Assembly (NCBI GenBank): GCA_042088665.1
Contig: JBELMB010000015.1
Location: 1 to 48,755 of the forward strand
Direction of reading: 5' to 3'
Length of the DNA: 48,755 bases
Source of the DNA: JBELMB01 sp042088665
GTDB lineage: Bacteria > Pseudomonadota > Alphaproteobacteria > Rhodobacterales > Rhodobacteraceae
A program made the position numbers and the translations under genes. Each line of letters opens with the position of its first letter. Position 1 is the stretch's first letter. Under the pieces are notes generated by a model, which did no database searches, was not told the origin of the DNA, and saw nothing but the letters and a program-made list of their open reading frames with translations. Of the stretch, positions 24,883 through 34,155 are shown in pieces.

Positions 24883-27800
24883 ATGGATCTTGCAAGTTTC
24901 GCGCTGAACAAGCGCCTGATTTCGGCGGTCGCCACCGTTCTGATCCTTTGGGCGGGCTATTTTTCCTACACGGTGCTGCCGCGCTTCGAGGACCCGGAAT
25001 TCGTCATCCGATCTGCCCAGATCGTGACCCCCTATCCCGGTGCCTCCGCCGAGGAGGTGGCCGACGAAGTGACCGAGGTCATCGAGAACGCGGTGCAGCA
25101 GTTGCAGGGCATCCTCGAGGTGCGCTCTGTCTCCTCGCCGGGGCGCAGCACGGTCACCGTCGAATTCACCATCGCAGAGACGCCGGGCCGCCCCGAGCTG
25201 AACCAGATGTTCACGCAGATGCGGGCCAAGGTTTCGGATGCGCGCGGCGAGCTGCCGCCCAATGCGCTGACCCCGCAGGTCTTTGACGATTACGGGGATG
25301 TTTACGCGCTGTATTTCGCGGTGGTCGGCGAAGGGTTCGACCTGAACGAATTGTACGAATACGCCAAAGACCTGCAACGCGAACTGGTGACCGTCGACGG
25401 TGTGTCCAAGGTGGTCCTGAATGGCGTGCAGAACGAAGTCATATACGTCGAATACAGTCCCGCGCGCCTGATCGAGCTGGGCCTGTCCACCGGACAGATC
25501 CAGCAGGTGCTGGAAGGACAAAGCCTCGTGACGCCCGCCGGTACGATCCTCGCCGGGGACGCGCGTCTGACGCTGCGCCCGGTCAGTGCGGTGGATTCAG
25601 TGCAAGCCATCGGCAACCTCGTGATCACCAATCCGGCAAATGGCGCGTCGTTCAAGCTGTCCGATATTGCCCAGATCCGGCGCGGGCTGGAGGACCCCGC
25701 CTCTACGCTGCTCTACCGTGACGGACAGCCTGCCATCGGGTTGGGCGTGTCGAACACGCGCGGAGGCAATGTGGTGAACATGGGCGTGGCCGTTCAGGAG
25801 CGTCTGGCAGTCTTGGAAAACCAGCGCCCCATCGGGATCGACGTTTTGACGATCTCTGACCAGGGCACGAGTGTGAAGGCCTCTGTCGATGCCTTCGTGG
25901 TCAACGTCGGCATGGCGCTGGCGATTGTCGTGGGCACGCTGCTGATCTTCATGGGGTTGCGATCCGGCCTGCTGATGGGCGGCATCCTTTTGGTGACCGT
26001 GGCGGGCACGCTGTTCGGCATGTATCTCTACGGGCTGGACATGCAGCGGATCTCTCTCGGGGCGCTGATCATCGCGCTGGGGATGCTGGTCGACAACGCC
26101 ATCGTGGTTGTCGAAGGCACGCTGGTGCGCGTGCAGCGCGGCGAGGACGCGGCGAAGGCCTCTGTCGCGGTGGTCAAACAGACGATCTGGCCCCTGCTGG
26201 GTGGTACGCTGGTGGGGATACTCGCCTTTTCGCCCATCGGGTTCTCACCGGACAATACCGGGGAATACGCTGGCAGCCTGTTCTGGACCATCGGCATCGC
26301 GCTGTTGTTCTCCTGGCTGGTGGCGATCTGGCTGACGCCCTATTTCTGCACGCTGCTGTTGAAACCCGGCAAGGCCCAAAAGCAGGAGACCAGCAACGAG
26401 GGCATCTTCCTGCGCACCTATCGTGGTATTCTGCGCTTTGCCCTCAGGGTGCGGCTGGCGACGATCGTGGCGGTCGTTGCGCTCTTTGCCTCTGCGATCA
26501 TGATGTTTGGAACCGTGCCGCCGGGCTTCTTTCCGGCCTCAACACGGGCGCAATTCGTGATCGACTACAACCTGCCCGAAGGCACGGATATCGCCCGCAC
26601 GCAGGCGGATATCATTGAAATCGCTGAATATGCCCGCGGGCTGGAGGGGGTGACCGGCACCAATGCCGTCATTGGCAGCGGGCACTTGCGGTTCATGCTG
26701 ACTTATGAGGCGGGCGACAGCTCCTCGGCCTACGGGCAGATCCTTGTGGATGTGGATGACTATGCGCGGATCACGGATCTGCAGACCAGCCTGCAGGCCT
26801 ATCTCGACGAGACCTACACCGACGCGCTCAGCAAGGTCTGGAAATTCATACTTGGGCCGGCAGGCGGATCCAAGATCGAGGCGCGCTTCTTTGGACCCGA
26901 CCCGGTGGTCCTGCGCGAGCTGTCCCGGGAGGCGCGCCAGATCCTCGTCGATGCCGGCGCCGTCGCGGTAAAGGACGACTGGAAGGAGCAGCTTCAGGTC
27001 ATTCGTCCGATCGTGGACATCGAAAACGCGCGCCGTCTGAACCTGACGCAGGGCGAGATTTCCAGCGCGCTCTACGGTCATCTGACCGGCACCACGCTGG
27101 GCAAATACCGCGAGGGCGACGAATTGCGCGATGTCATCATGCGCCCGGTGGAATCTGCGCGCAGCGATGCGGCGGCGCTGACAGAGATACAGGTCTTCAG
27201 CCAGGGGACAGGCGCCTACGTCCCGATCAGCCAGGTTGTGGAGCGGTTCGACCTCGTGTTCGAGCCAAGCAACCTGCGCCGCATCGACCGTGAACTGGCG
27301 ATCACCGCACAGGCGGACAACCCGCCCGGAACGCTGTCAGGCGATCTTTTTGCAGCGGTGCGCGACCCGATCGAGGCCATCGCCCTGCCACCGGGATACC
27401 GGTTGGAATGGAAAGGCGAATTCGGCAGCAGCGCGGAGGCAAACGCCGGTCTTGCGGCGACCTTCCCCTTGGGGATTGGCGCGATGTTCCTCGTCGTGCT
27501 CTTCCTGTTCAACGCGTGGCGACAGACGATCATCATCTGGCTGGCGGTGCCTCTGTCGCTGATCGGGGTGATCTATGGGCTGTCGCTGTCGCAAACCCCG
27601 ATGGAGTTCATGGCCATCCTTGGGGTGCTCTCCCTGACCGGGATGCTGATCAAGAACGCGATCGTGCTGGTGGATGAGACCGACAGTCAGATCGGGTCAG
27701 GCAAGGCCCGCATGGCCGCGGTGGTGGATTCCGCCGTCAGCCGCGTCAGGCCCGTTTTGCTGGGGGTGCTGACCACTGTGCTGGGGGTTATTCCCCTGCT

Positions 27801-27930
27801 GTGGGATCCGTTCTTCACCTCGCTGGCCGTGGTGATCATCTGCGGGCTGAGTTTTGCCACCATCCTGACGCTGATCGTGGTGCCAACGCTCTACGCGATC
27901 TTCTTTGGCATCAAGGGCTCAGAGGTCTGA
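24883..27930 (+). CDS. RND efflux pump, inner-membrane transporter (AcrB-like)
   Basis: A 1015-residue pump of the HAE branch, with a first membrane helix at about 10-30, two large periplasmic loops (about 35-330 and 560-850) and two six-helix bundles. In the fourth helix the motif is GMLVDNAIVVVE: Asp404 matches E. coli AcrB Asp407, while the position of Asp408 is Asn405. The TM10 lysine is kept (IKNAIVLVDE). The start lies four bases after the adaptor stop, so the two are one operon; a strong terminator follows. Substrates cannot be predicted; the pump could export drugs, lipids or metabolites. No tolC-type gene is adjacent. Confidence 0.94.
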   Translation: MDLASFALNKRLISAVATVLILWAGYFSYTVLPRFEDPEFVIRSAQIVTPYPGASAEEVADEVTEVIENAVQQLQGILEVRSVSSPGRSTVTVEFTIAETPGRPELNQMFTQMRAKVSDARGELPPNALTPQVFDDYGDVYALYFAVVGEGFDLNELYEYAKDLQRELVTVDGVSKVVLNGVQNEVIYVEYSPARLIELGLSTGQIQQVLEGQSLVTPAGTILAGDARLTLRPVSAVDSVQAIGNLVITNPANGASFKLSDIAQIRRGLEDPASTLLYRDGQPAIGLGVSNTRGGNVVNMGVAVQERLAVLENQRPIGIDVLTISDQGTSVKASVDAFVVNVGMALAIVVGTLLIFMGLRSGLLMGGILLVTVAGTLFGMYLYGLDMQRISLGALIIALGMLVDNAIVVVEGTLVRVQRGEDAAKASVAVVKQTIWPLLGGTLVGILAFSPIGFSPDNTGEYAGSLFWTIGIALLFSWLVAIWLTPYFCTLLLKPGKAQKQETSNEGIFLRTYRGILRFALRVRLATIVAVVALFASAIMMFGTVPPGFFPASTRAQFVIDYNLPEGTDIARTQADIIEIAEYARGLEGVTGTNAVIGSGHLRFMLTYEAGDSSSAYGQILVDVDDYARITDLQTSLQAYLDETYTDALSKVWKFILGPAGGSKIEARFFGPDPVVLRELSREARQILVDAGAVAVKDDWKEQLQVIRPIVDIENARRLNLTQGEISSALYGHLTGTTLGKYREGDELRDVIMRPVESARSDAAALTEIQVFSQGTGAYVPISQVVERFDLVFEPSNLRRIDRELAITAQADNPPGTLSGDLFAAVRDPIEAIALPPGYRLEWKGEFGSSAEANAGLAATFPLGIGAMFLVVLFLFNAWRQTIIIWLAVPLSLIGVIYGLSLSQTPMEFMAILGVLSLTGMLIKNAIVLVDETDSQIGSGKARMAAVVDSAVSRVRPVLLGVLTTVLGVIPLLWDPFFTSLAVVIICGLSFATILTLIVVPTLYAIFFGIKGSEV

Positions 27931-27980
27931 CCGACAGCCCGGGTTTCGGCCCAAGAGGACCGAAATCCCACGTCATTCTC

Positions 27981-28011
27981 CAGCGGGCCCAAAGGATGGC
28001 CCGCTGGTTTT
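27981..28011 (+). terminator. Intrinsic terminator of the RND operon
   Basis: CAGCGGGCC (27981-27989) pairs perfectly with GGCCCGCTG (27998-28006), followed by GTTTTGCTTT. It lies 50 bp past the RND stop codon, between it and the convergent malate synthase gene. The T-rich side faces the plus strand. Confidence 0.85.
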
Positions 28012-28028
28012 GCTTTCCAGGCCGCGGG

Positions 28029-30167
28029 TCAGGCAGTCGCTTTTTGCAGCAAGCGGTGGACATGCAGCAGAGGTTCCGTATAGCCGGACGGCTGCGCGCG
28101 TCCCTGCAACACGAGGGCTTCGGCAGCGCGAAACGCCGTGCCATCGAACCCCGGCGCCATGGGCGTATAGGCCGGGTCCCCGGCGTTCTGACGGTCCACC
28201 ACTTCGGCCATGCGCCTCAGCGCGGCAGAGACCTCTGCCTCGGTGACGATGCCATGGTGCATCCAGTTGGCCACCGACTGGCTGGAGATCCGGCACGTCG
28301 CGCGGTCCTCCATCAGCCCGACATCATTGATATCGGGCACGGTCGAACAGCCAACTCCCTGATCCACCCAACGCACAACATAGCCCAGGATACCCTGACA
28401 GTTGTTTTCCAACTCTGCGGTGATGTCCTGTGCGCTCCAATCCGGTTGCAATGCCACCGGCAACTCAAGCAACAGATCCACCGGCGGGGTCTGACCGGAC
28501 ACCGACAGGTCGGCCTGAACGGCAGCGACATCGACATGGTGGTAATGCGTGGCATGCAGGGTGGCCGCCGTCGGCGATGGCACCCAGGCGCAGTTCGCCC
28601 CGGCCTTCGGGTGGCCAATCTTCTGCTCCAGCAGGTCAGCCATCAGGTCAGGCATCGCCCACATGCCCTTGCCGATCTGCGCGCGTCCCTTCAGACCGCA
28701 GGCCAGCCCGATCTGAACGTTCCGCGCCTCGTAGGCAGACAGCCAGGACGCGCTTTTCATCTCTGATTTGCGCAGGACCGGACCCGCCTCCATCGCGGTG
28801 TGGATCTCATCCCCGGTGCGGTCGAGGAAACCGGTGTTGATAAAGGCAACCCGATGTTGCGCCGCCCGGATGCAGGCCTTCAGGTTGATGCTGGTGCGGC
28901 GCTCTTCGTCCATGATGCCCAGCTTGACGGTGTATTGGGGCAACCCAAGCACCGCCTCCACCTTGGAGAACACCTCATCGGCAAAGCCCACTTCTTCCGG
29001 GCCGTGCATCTTGGGTTTCACCACATAGACCGACCCGGTGACAGAGTTCTGCCTGCGGGGCAGATCGTGCATGGCGATGAGCACCGTCATGAAGGCATCG
29101 AGCAGCCCCTCATAGACCTCAGCGCCATCACCATCCAGTATTGCGGGGGTCCGCATCAGGTGACCGACATTGCGCACCAGCATCAGCGCACGCCCCTTGA
29201 GGGTGCCCGTGCCGCCTTGCAGATCGCTGTAGTCGAGATCCCCGGCCAAGCGGCGCGTCACTTCGCGGCCCTGTTTGGTGAAGCGTGTGGTCAGATCGCC
29301 CCGCATCAGGCCCAGCCAGTTGCGATAGGCTGCAACCTTGTCCATGGCGTCCACCGTGGCGACGGAATCCTCGCAATCCATGATCGCCGAGAGCGCGGAT
29401 TCGATGCGCACATCCGAGATGCCCGCAGGATCGAAGGCCGCCACAGGATGGTTGGCGTCAAACTCCACGATGATGTGCAGCCCGTTGTTACAGAACACCA
29501 GCGATGCAGGGGCCTCACGCGGGCCGGTGAACCCAAGCAATTGCGCGGGATCAGCCATTGCAGGCATCAGGCCCGTCTCGGTCAGGGCGTAAGACGCCTG
29601 ATCCTTGTGGCTGCCGCTGGCCAGCGGCAAGGCCGTATCGAGGAATTCCCGGGTCCAGCCGATCACGCGGCGCGCGTGATCCGGGTCGATCCCATCCGTG
29701 ACGGCGGGCGCACCCACCGCGTCGCTGCCGTACAGCGCGTCATACAACGAGCCCCAGCGCGCATTGGCGGCGTTCAATGCGTAGCGCGCATTGGTGACCG
29801 GCACGACGAGCTGCGGACCGGCGATGGTCGCAATCTCCGGATCGGTGTCACCGGTCTGGATTTCGAAATCCGCGCCTTCCGGCAGCAGATAGGATTCTGC
29901 CTCGAGAAAGGCCTTGTAGGCTGCGGGATCGACCGGGCGGCGCCCGTTGTCACGGTGCCAGCCGTCAATCTTGTCCTGCAGCGCCTTGCGCCGGTCCAGC
30001 AGCGCGGTGTTGCGGGCGCTGAATTCCGCGACCAGCGCTGCGAGGCCGGTCCAGACCTCATCGGCGGTCAGCGGCAATCCGGGCAGCACCTCGTTTTCCA
30101 CGAAAGCGGTCAGGACCGGGTCTACATTCAGATCAAGCGGGGACCTTGGGTCATCGGACTGGGGCAA
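28029..30167 (-). CDS. glcB: Malate synthase G
   Basis: Condenses glyoxylate with acetyl-CoA to give malate. The protein is 712 residues, close to the usual 720-725 of the G isoform. Recognisable parts are DPVLTAFVENEVLPG at the N-terminus, GPEEVGFADEVF (metal/glyoxylate region), DEERRTSINLKACI, and EDRATCRISSQ with the catalytic base Asp621 (Asp631 in E. coli). The start is a TTG at 30167 with AAGGAG seven bases upstream. In-frame ATG (30248) and TTG (30272) starts would add a basic Arg-rich extension absent from the family, and they lack a ribosome site. It stands alone; no isocitrate lyase gene is in the window, so glyoxylate may come from elsewhere, for instance the ethylmalonyl-CoA pathway, glycolate or purines. 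Confidence 0.95.
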   Translation of the reverse strand: MPQSDDPRSPLDLNVDPVLTAFVENEVLPGLPLTADEVWTGLAALVAEFSARNTALLDRRKALQDKIDGWHRDNGRRPVDPAAYKAFLEAESYLLPEGADFEIQTGDTDPEIATIAGPQLVVPVTNARYALNAANARWGSLYDALYGSDAVGAPAVTDGIDPDHARRVIGWTREFLDTALPLASGSHKDQASYALTETGLMPAMADPAQLLGFTGPREAPASLVFCNNGLHIIVEFDANHPVAAFDPAGISDVRIESALSAIMDCEDSVATVDAMDKVAAYRNWLGLMRGDLTTRFTKQGREVTRRLAGDLDYSDLQGGTGTLKGRALMLVRNVGHLMRTPAILDGDGAEVYEGLLDAFMTVLIAMHDLPRRQNSVTGSVYVVKPKMHGPEEVGFADEVFSKVEAVLGLPQYTVKLGIMDEERRTSINLKACIRAAQHRVAFINTGFLDRTGDEIHTAMEAGPVLRKSEMKSASWLSAYEARNVQIGLACGLKGRAQIGKGMWAMPDLMADLLEQKIGHPKAGANCAWVPSPTAATLHATHYHHVDVAAVQADLSVSGQTPPVDLLLELPVALQPDWSAQDITAELENNCQGILGYVVRWVDQGVGCSTVPDINDVGLMEDRATCRISSQSVANWMHHGIVTEAEVSAALRRMAEVVDRQNAGDPAYTPMAPGFDGTAFRAAEALVLQGRAQPSGYTEPLLHVHRLLQKATA

Positions 30168-30344
30168 ATCTCTTCTCCTTCTGCGGCGCGCGACACCGCT
30201 ATCGGGTAATAGATGCGTCAACAAGTCCCACACACCGTCAGAGCGCATGGTTTTGAGAGTAGATTGTGACAATGCGCCCGATTCCCCCGGATGCCGGCGG
30301 ATTGGGCGGTTGACCGGGCCTTGGCTTGCAAGGCGCGAGGCTGT

Positions 30345-30674
30345 TCAGCCGCCACGGCGCAGCAGGGCATCCTCTTCCTGCGTGGCGTCAAAGCCCAGCG
30401 CTTCGAGTCCCGCCTCGAGGTTGTCCGCAAGGTGCGGTGTGCCGATGAGGTAGTCTGCCGTGGGGGTCGTGGCTTCGGAGAGGGCGGTGCCATAGGCCTC
30501 GTCCCATTCCTCAATCTCGAAGGCCCCGCGCCCGATCCACATGATGGCGACCAGCGCGGCGGCCTCTTCTTCGTCCATGCGGTCGATCAGGCCGCGCAGT
30601 TCGCTCTCGCCCCGGGTCAACTCCCGCGCCATGAGGATGACCGCCGCCACCTGTCTTGGGCTGATCTGGTCCAT
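30345..30674 (-). CDS. DUF3775 domain protein
   Basis: A small acidic protein of 109 residues. It starts with ISPRQVAAVILMARE and contains the DUF3775 pattern of AALVAIMWIGRG followed by TADYLIGTPHLADNLEAGLEALG. The function of the family is unknown; it is common in Rhodobacterales and relatives. AGGAG precedes the ATG at good distance. It lies between malate synthase and the SDR gene on the same strand, with 66 bp to the SDR stop, so it may be the last gene of the sigma-E operon or an independent unit. Confidence 0.85.
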   Translation of the reverse strand: MDQISPRQVAAVILMARELTRGESELRGLIDRMDEEEAAALVAIMWIGRGAFEIEEWDEAYGTALSEATTPTADYLIGTPHLADNLEAGLEALGFDATQEEDALLRRGG

Positions 30675-30740
30675 TCGTGTCTCCTCTGTCTGTCACGCCA
30701 TGACAGAGGATGCCCCCCTCGGATCGGGCCCGCCTTGATC

Positions 30741-31472
30741 TTACGCAAACACCCGGTAGTACAGCCAGTCCGGCAAAAGCTGGCTGCCCCGGAACAAAAG
30801 GCTGAAAAGGCGCGGAAAGGCGCATTGGAATTTGGACCCGCGCATGTGCGCCATGCAGATCCTCGCCGCTTCGTCCGGGTCCATGATGAACGGCATGTCA
30901 AAGCTGTTCTTGTCCGTCAGCCGTGTCCGGACGAAGCCCGGGTTGATCAGCTGCACGTCCACACCAGTCTTGCGCAGATCGGCATAGAGCGATTCCGCCA
31001 GCGCCATCACCGCCGTCTTTGAGGCGACATAGGCCGCGGCACCGGGCAGGCCGCGGTAGCCGGACAAGGATCCGGTCAGCACGATGTGCCCGCGGTCCCG
31101 AGACACGAAACCCGGGAGGATCACGCCCAACAGTTTCATGGCGCCGCCAAAGTTGATCTCTGCCATGGTATTGGCTTGGCCCGCGTCCCATGCCTTGGCC
31201 CCGAACGGCCAGTAAACCCCGGCCATCTGGACCACGCCATCGATCTCGCCAATCCGCTCTGCCGCGGCGGCGAGGGCCGTTTCGTCGGTGACATCGAGCG
31301 CCTCGATCCGGGCAGGACCGGGAAGCTCCCCGGCGAGCGACTCCAACCGGTCAGCGGAGCGCGCAGACAAGACCACATTGGCCCCCGCGGCGCTCAGCTC
31401 GTGGGCGAGGGCAGCGCCCAACCCCTCGCTGGCGCCGACCAGCCAATATGTCTTGTCCTTGAAGCTGCGCAT
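30741..31472 (-). CDS. Short-chain dehydrogenase/reductase
   Basis: A classical SDR of 243 residues. The nucleotide motif GASEGLG (13-19), catalytic Ser135, Tyr148 and Lys152 (YVASK) and the PGFVRTRL segment are in place. The usual NAG motif is MAG (83-85), a tolerated change. The C-terminus, LFRGSQLLPDWLYYRVFA, is hydrophobic and may touch the membrane. It is the fourth gene of the flavoprotein-DUF1365-DUF3833-SDR set that faces rpoE-chrR, a conserved neighbour group of the singlet-oxygen sigma factor in Rhodobacter and relatives. A role in processing a modified lipid is plausible but not shown here. Confidence 0.9.
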   Translation of the reverse strand: MRSFKDKTYWLVGASEGLGAALAHELSAAGANVVLSARSADRLESLAGELPGPARIEALDVTDETALAAAAERIGEIDGVVQMAGVYWPFGAKAWDAGQANTMAEINFGGAMKLLGVILPGFVSRDRGHIVLTGSLSGYRGLPGAAAYVASKTAVMALAESLYADLRKTGVDVQLINPGFVRTRLTDKNSFDMPFIMDPDEAARICMAHMRGSKFQCAFPRLFSLLFRGSQLLPDWLYYRVFA

Positions 31473-31481
31473 GGGACTGGC

Positions 31482-32045
31482 TTACGCCACTTCCTTCCGG
31501 CGCATCGTGGCCACAAGCTCTGCCACCTTGATCCCGAACTTGCGAAACTGCGACCGGTTCACGATGGTCCCGTTGGGCGCAAGGTACATCCAGTCGGTGG
31601 TGTTCAGCACGTGCCCGCCGCTGTCTTCGGGCAAACGGATTTTGTAATTGAGCCGCACGGAAGGCCCGGATTGCTGGCCGGACCCTTCGCCAACCACATC
31701 CGGCGCTGTGGCGCGAATGCGGCCATCATTGCCAAGCGTCAGCGTCCATTCCCGGTGCTGTTCCGCCCCGGAATCATAGGTGAAATGCTCGTGCATCACG
31801 CCCTTGTTGCCATCCCAGTCCGCCTGAAACTCGCCGACAAAGCGCGACGTCACGCGACCTGTCGGCCCGTAGATCACGCCTTCGCAGACCAGCGGACCGC
31901 TCAGATGACGGCGCAGGTCCATGGCCTCGCCCGCATCAGCGTAGTCCTCTGGCCGTTGCGCCATGAAATCGAAATACCGGAGTCTGGCGAACCCAAGGAT
32001 CAGCACGATCGCTGCGCCGAGTGCCACGTAATAGACTGCGTCCAT
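31482..32045 (-). CDS. DUF3833 family protein
   Basis: 187 residues with a single N-terminal membrane helix (about 5-20) and then a soluble lipocalin-like beta domain. The helix lacks a lipobox cysteine, so it is an anchored protein rather than a lipoprotein. Segments typical of the family are GRVTSRFVGEF and TTDWMYLAPNGTIVNRS. AGGAGG lies just before the ATG. Its stop is nine bases from the SDR start and its own start is 13 bases after the DUF1365 stop, so it is mid-operon. Function unknown; the fold suggests binding of a hydrophobic molecule. Confidence 0.85.
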   Translation of the reverse strand: MDAVYYVALGAAIVLILGFARLRYFDFMAQRPEDYADAGEAMDLRRHLSGPLVCEGVIYGPTGRVTSRFVGEFQADWDGNKGVMHEHFTYDSGAEQHREWTLTLGNDGRIRATAPDVVGEGSGQQSGPSVRLNYKIRLPEDSGGHVLNTTDWMYLAPNGTIVNRSQFRKFGIKVAELVATMRRKEVA

Positions 32046-32058
32046 AGTCCCCTCCTGT

Positions 32059-32823
32059 TTACTGTTCCGCCACGCGAACCGAGACTTCGGTCCGGGGTGG
32101 CTCCGGGCGCGTCCGATAGGTCGCTCCCTTCCACCAAAGTTTCAATGCCTGCCAATGGATCAGGGCCAGCACGCGGCGGGCCCCGAAAGGTCGCCGAAAA
32201 GCTGACTTCAAGATTCCACTATTCGTCAGGGCACAACGTGGTCCGCAAAACGTTGCAATCAAGCCACCTGTGTCATGTCCGTACTCTATCCATACGCCCA
32301 CGCGCGCCGATTGGATGTCAAAACGGAAAGTATATCCGCCTTCGACAGGCTGAAACGGCGAAACATGGAAGATCTTCGAGGCTTCGATCCGGTCTGTCGC
32401 CACGATCGGCGTGCCATCGGCTTTCACACAAAGATAAGAATGCCGGTCGCCAAAAGTGTTCGACACCTCGGCGATGACAGCGCGCAGGGCGCCCTTGTCA
32501 TACGCCAGCCAAAAGGAGACCGGGTTGAACACATGCCCCAGAAGCCGCGGCTGTGCCAAAAGCATCAGCGGGCCGTCAAAGCCAATGTCATTGGCCTCCA
32601 GCACTGCGCGCGCCCATGGTGCGCCGCGTCCCTGCCCCGGCGCACCGCCATGGTCCACATCCATGACCGCCGTCACATTGCGGCCATTGCGCGAGAACAG
32701 CCGCGGGCCCGCCACCGGTGCCTCGGCATCCAGCATCACGTAGTCCACGGAATAGCGAAACGCGTTTTCGACAACGCCCTTTCGCCCGTGGTAGGTAAAT
32801 CCGGAAACCAGTTCGACGCTCAT
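32059..32823 (-). CDS. DUF1365 family protein
   Basis: 254 residues from the ATG at 32823, which overlaps the stop of the upstream flavoprotein gene (ATGA). Family marks are the opening FTYHGRKG, FRYSVDYVMLD, the RLLGHVFNPVSFW motif, NTFGDRHSYL and the KIFHVSPFQPVEGGYTFRF stretch. Its biochemical role is not settled, but the gene nearly always travels with this flavoprotein, often with a cyclopropane-fatty-acid-synthase-like methyltransferase. That methyltransferase is missing here: DUF3833 follows at once. A part in fatty-acid modification during singlet-oxygen stress is inferred from its neighbours. Confidence 0.92.
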   Translation of the reverse strand: MSVELVSGFTYHGRKGVVENAFRYSVDYVMLDAEAPVAGPRLFSRNGRNVTAVMDVDHGGAPGQGRGAPWARAVLEANDIGFDGPLMLLAQPRLLGHVFNPVSFWLAYDKGALRAVIAEVSNTFGDRHSYLCVKADGTPIVATDRIEASKIFHVSPFQPVEGGYTFRFDIQSARVGVWIEYGHDTGGLIATFCGPRCALTNSGILKSAFRRPFGARRVLALIHWQALKLWWKGATYRTRPEPPRTEVSVRVAEQ

Positions 32824-34118
32824 GCGGCCTCCCACAGGGCCGCGCGAGCGCGCATCGCGCCCACCACGTCCGCCGCACTGGCCAGACCATCCTCGTGGAA
32901 ACCGTTCTTCATCCACGCGCCGCAGAACCACGTATTGTCCGCACCGTTGAAGGCAGAGACCTCTTTCTGGGCCTCCAGCGCGCCTTCGTCATAGACCGGA
33001 TGCCGCAGGGTCACTTCATCGTGGATCAGATCCTCACGGATCTTGCGCGTACTGTTGAGCGTCACGAACAGCGGGTCATCCTGCGGGATCGAGGGTTGCA
33101 GGCAGTTCATCCAATAGGTCAGATCGATGGTGTCGCTGTTCTTGTGCGCCGCCTCGCAATAGTTCCACGCGGCCCAGGCCGCACGCCGCTTTGGCATCAG
33201 AGAGGCATCGGCGTGCAACACCACCTTGTTCGGCTGGTAGCCCATCTTGCCAAGGGACGCGGTTTCCTGCGCGCTGGGATCGGTCAGCAGGCGCAGGCTG
33301 TCATCGGAATGCGTGGCAAAGACCACTTCGTCAAAGCTTTCCCAATCCTGACCATCGGTCTTGATCCATACTTTACCTGCGGATCTGCGCACGCCCTGCA
33401 CCGGGCATCCCGTGCGCAAATCCGTGCCCTGTCGTGTCATGGCCTCGGTCAGTCGCGTGACGTATTCCACGGAACCGCCCTTGACCGTGTACCACTGATG
33501 CTGGCCCGTGTGGCTGAGCAGGGCGTGATTCTCGAAAAACCGGATCAGCGCATAGGCCGGAAAATCCATGATCTTCTCTGTGGGCGTCGACCAGATCGCA
33601 CCCGAGAGCGGCAAAAGATAGTAATCCCGGAACCAATCCCCGCTGCCGAGGATCTCAAGAAACTGGCCAAGCGTCAGGCTTTCGTCCTTGGCCAGGTCCA
33701 GCGCGCGCGCATTGAAACGCATCACATCGCGCAACATGCGCAGGTATCTGGGGTTCACGAGATTGCGTTTCTGCGCAAAGACGGCGCGCAAATCACGCAG
33801 CCCGTATTCCATCTGACCGCCCTTGAGACTGGCGGAAAAGCTCATGTCGGATTTCGTGACCGGCACGTCGAGCTTTTCGAACAGTTGCGTCAGCAGCGGA
33901 TAATTCGCGTAGTTGAACACGATGAAGCCGGTATCGACCGGCTGGTCCTCGCGCTTGCCCGCAATTCTGGTGCGTGCATGGCCACCCAGACGGTGTTCGG
34001 CCTCGAAAAGAACGACCTGTGCCTCATCTCCCAGCATGTAGGCGGCCCCGAGGCCGGAGATCCCGCCACCGATCACGGCAATGCGTCGACGGTTGGCTGG
34101 GTTGGCTTCGAACGGCAT
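32820..34118 (-). CDS. FAD-dependent oxidoreductase of the amine-oxidase fold (sigma-E operon)
   Basis: 432 residues with a Rossmann FAD site at the N-terminus (IAVIGGGISGLGAAYML, Gly-rich loop 17-22), the second FAD contact EHRLGGHART, and the family-typical DTGFIVFNYANYP. The C-terminal NTWFCGAWMKNGFHEDGL closes the FAD site. It is the first gene of the operon opposite rpoE and has GAGGA at normal distance before ATG 34118. A near-perfect sigma-E promoter lies about 38-67 bp upstream of the ATG. In Rhodobacter, flavin enzymes and methyltransferases of this regulon are linked to methylated and furan fatty acids that scavenge reactive oxygen; whether this one is a fatty-acyl desaturase is inference. 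Confidence 0.9.
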   Translation of the reverse strand: MPFEANPANRRRIAVIGGGISGLGAAYMLGDEAQVVLFEAEHRLGGHARTRIAGKREDQPVDTGFIVFNYANYPLLTQLFEKLDVPVTKSDMSFSASLKGGQMEYGLRDLRAVFAQKRNLVNPRYLRMLRDVMRFNARALDLAKDESLTLGQFLEILGSGDWFRDYYLLPLSGAIWSTPTEKIMDFPAYALIRFFENHALLSHTGQHQWYTVKGGSVEYVTRLTEAMTRQGTDLRTGCPVQGVRRSAGKVWIKTDGQDWESFDEVVFATHSDDSLRLLTDPSAQETASLGKMGYQPNKVVLHADASLMPKRRAAWAAWNYCEAAHKNSDTIDLTYWMNCLQPSIPQDDPLFVTLNSTRKIREDLIHDEVTLRHPVYDEGALEAQKEVSAFNGADNTWFCGAWMKNGFHEDGLASAADVVGAMRARAALWEAA

Positions 34119-34155
34119 GTTTGGTGTTCCTCATGAGTGTCAACTTATATGTACA

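Noticed and set aside
21777..24935. Very long minus-strand open frame (over 1000 codons) across the GGDEF-EAL, HCCA isomerase and efflux adaptor genes
   Set aside because: It is the antisense shadow of real genes in GC-rich DNA; its product has no recognisable domain and is rich in Arg, His and Gln as expected for a shadow frame.
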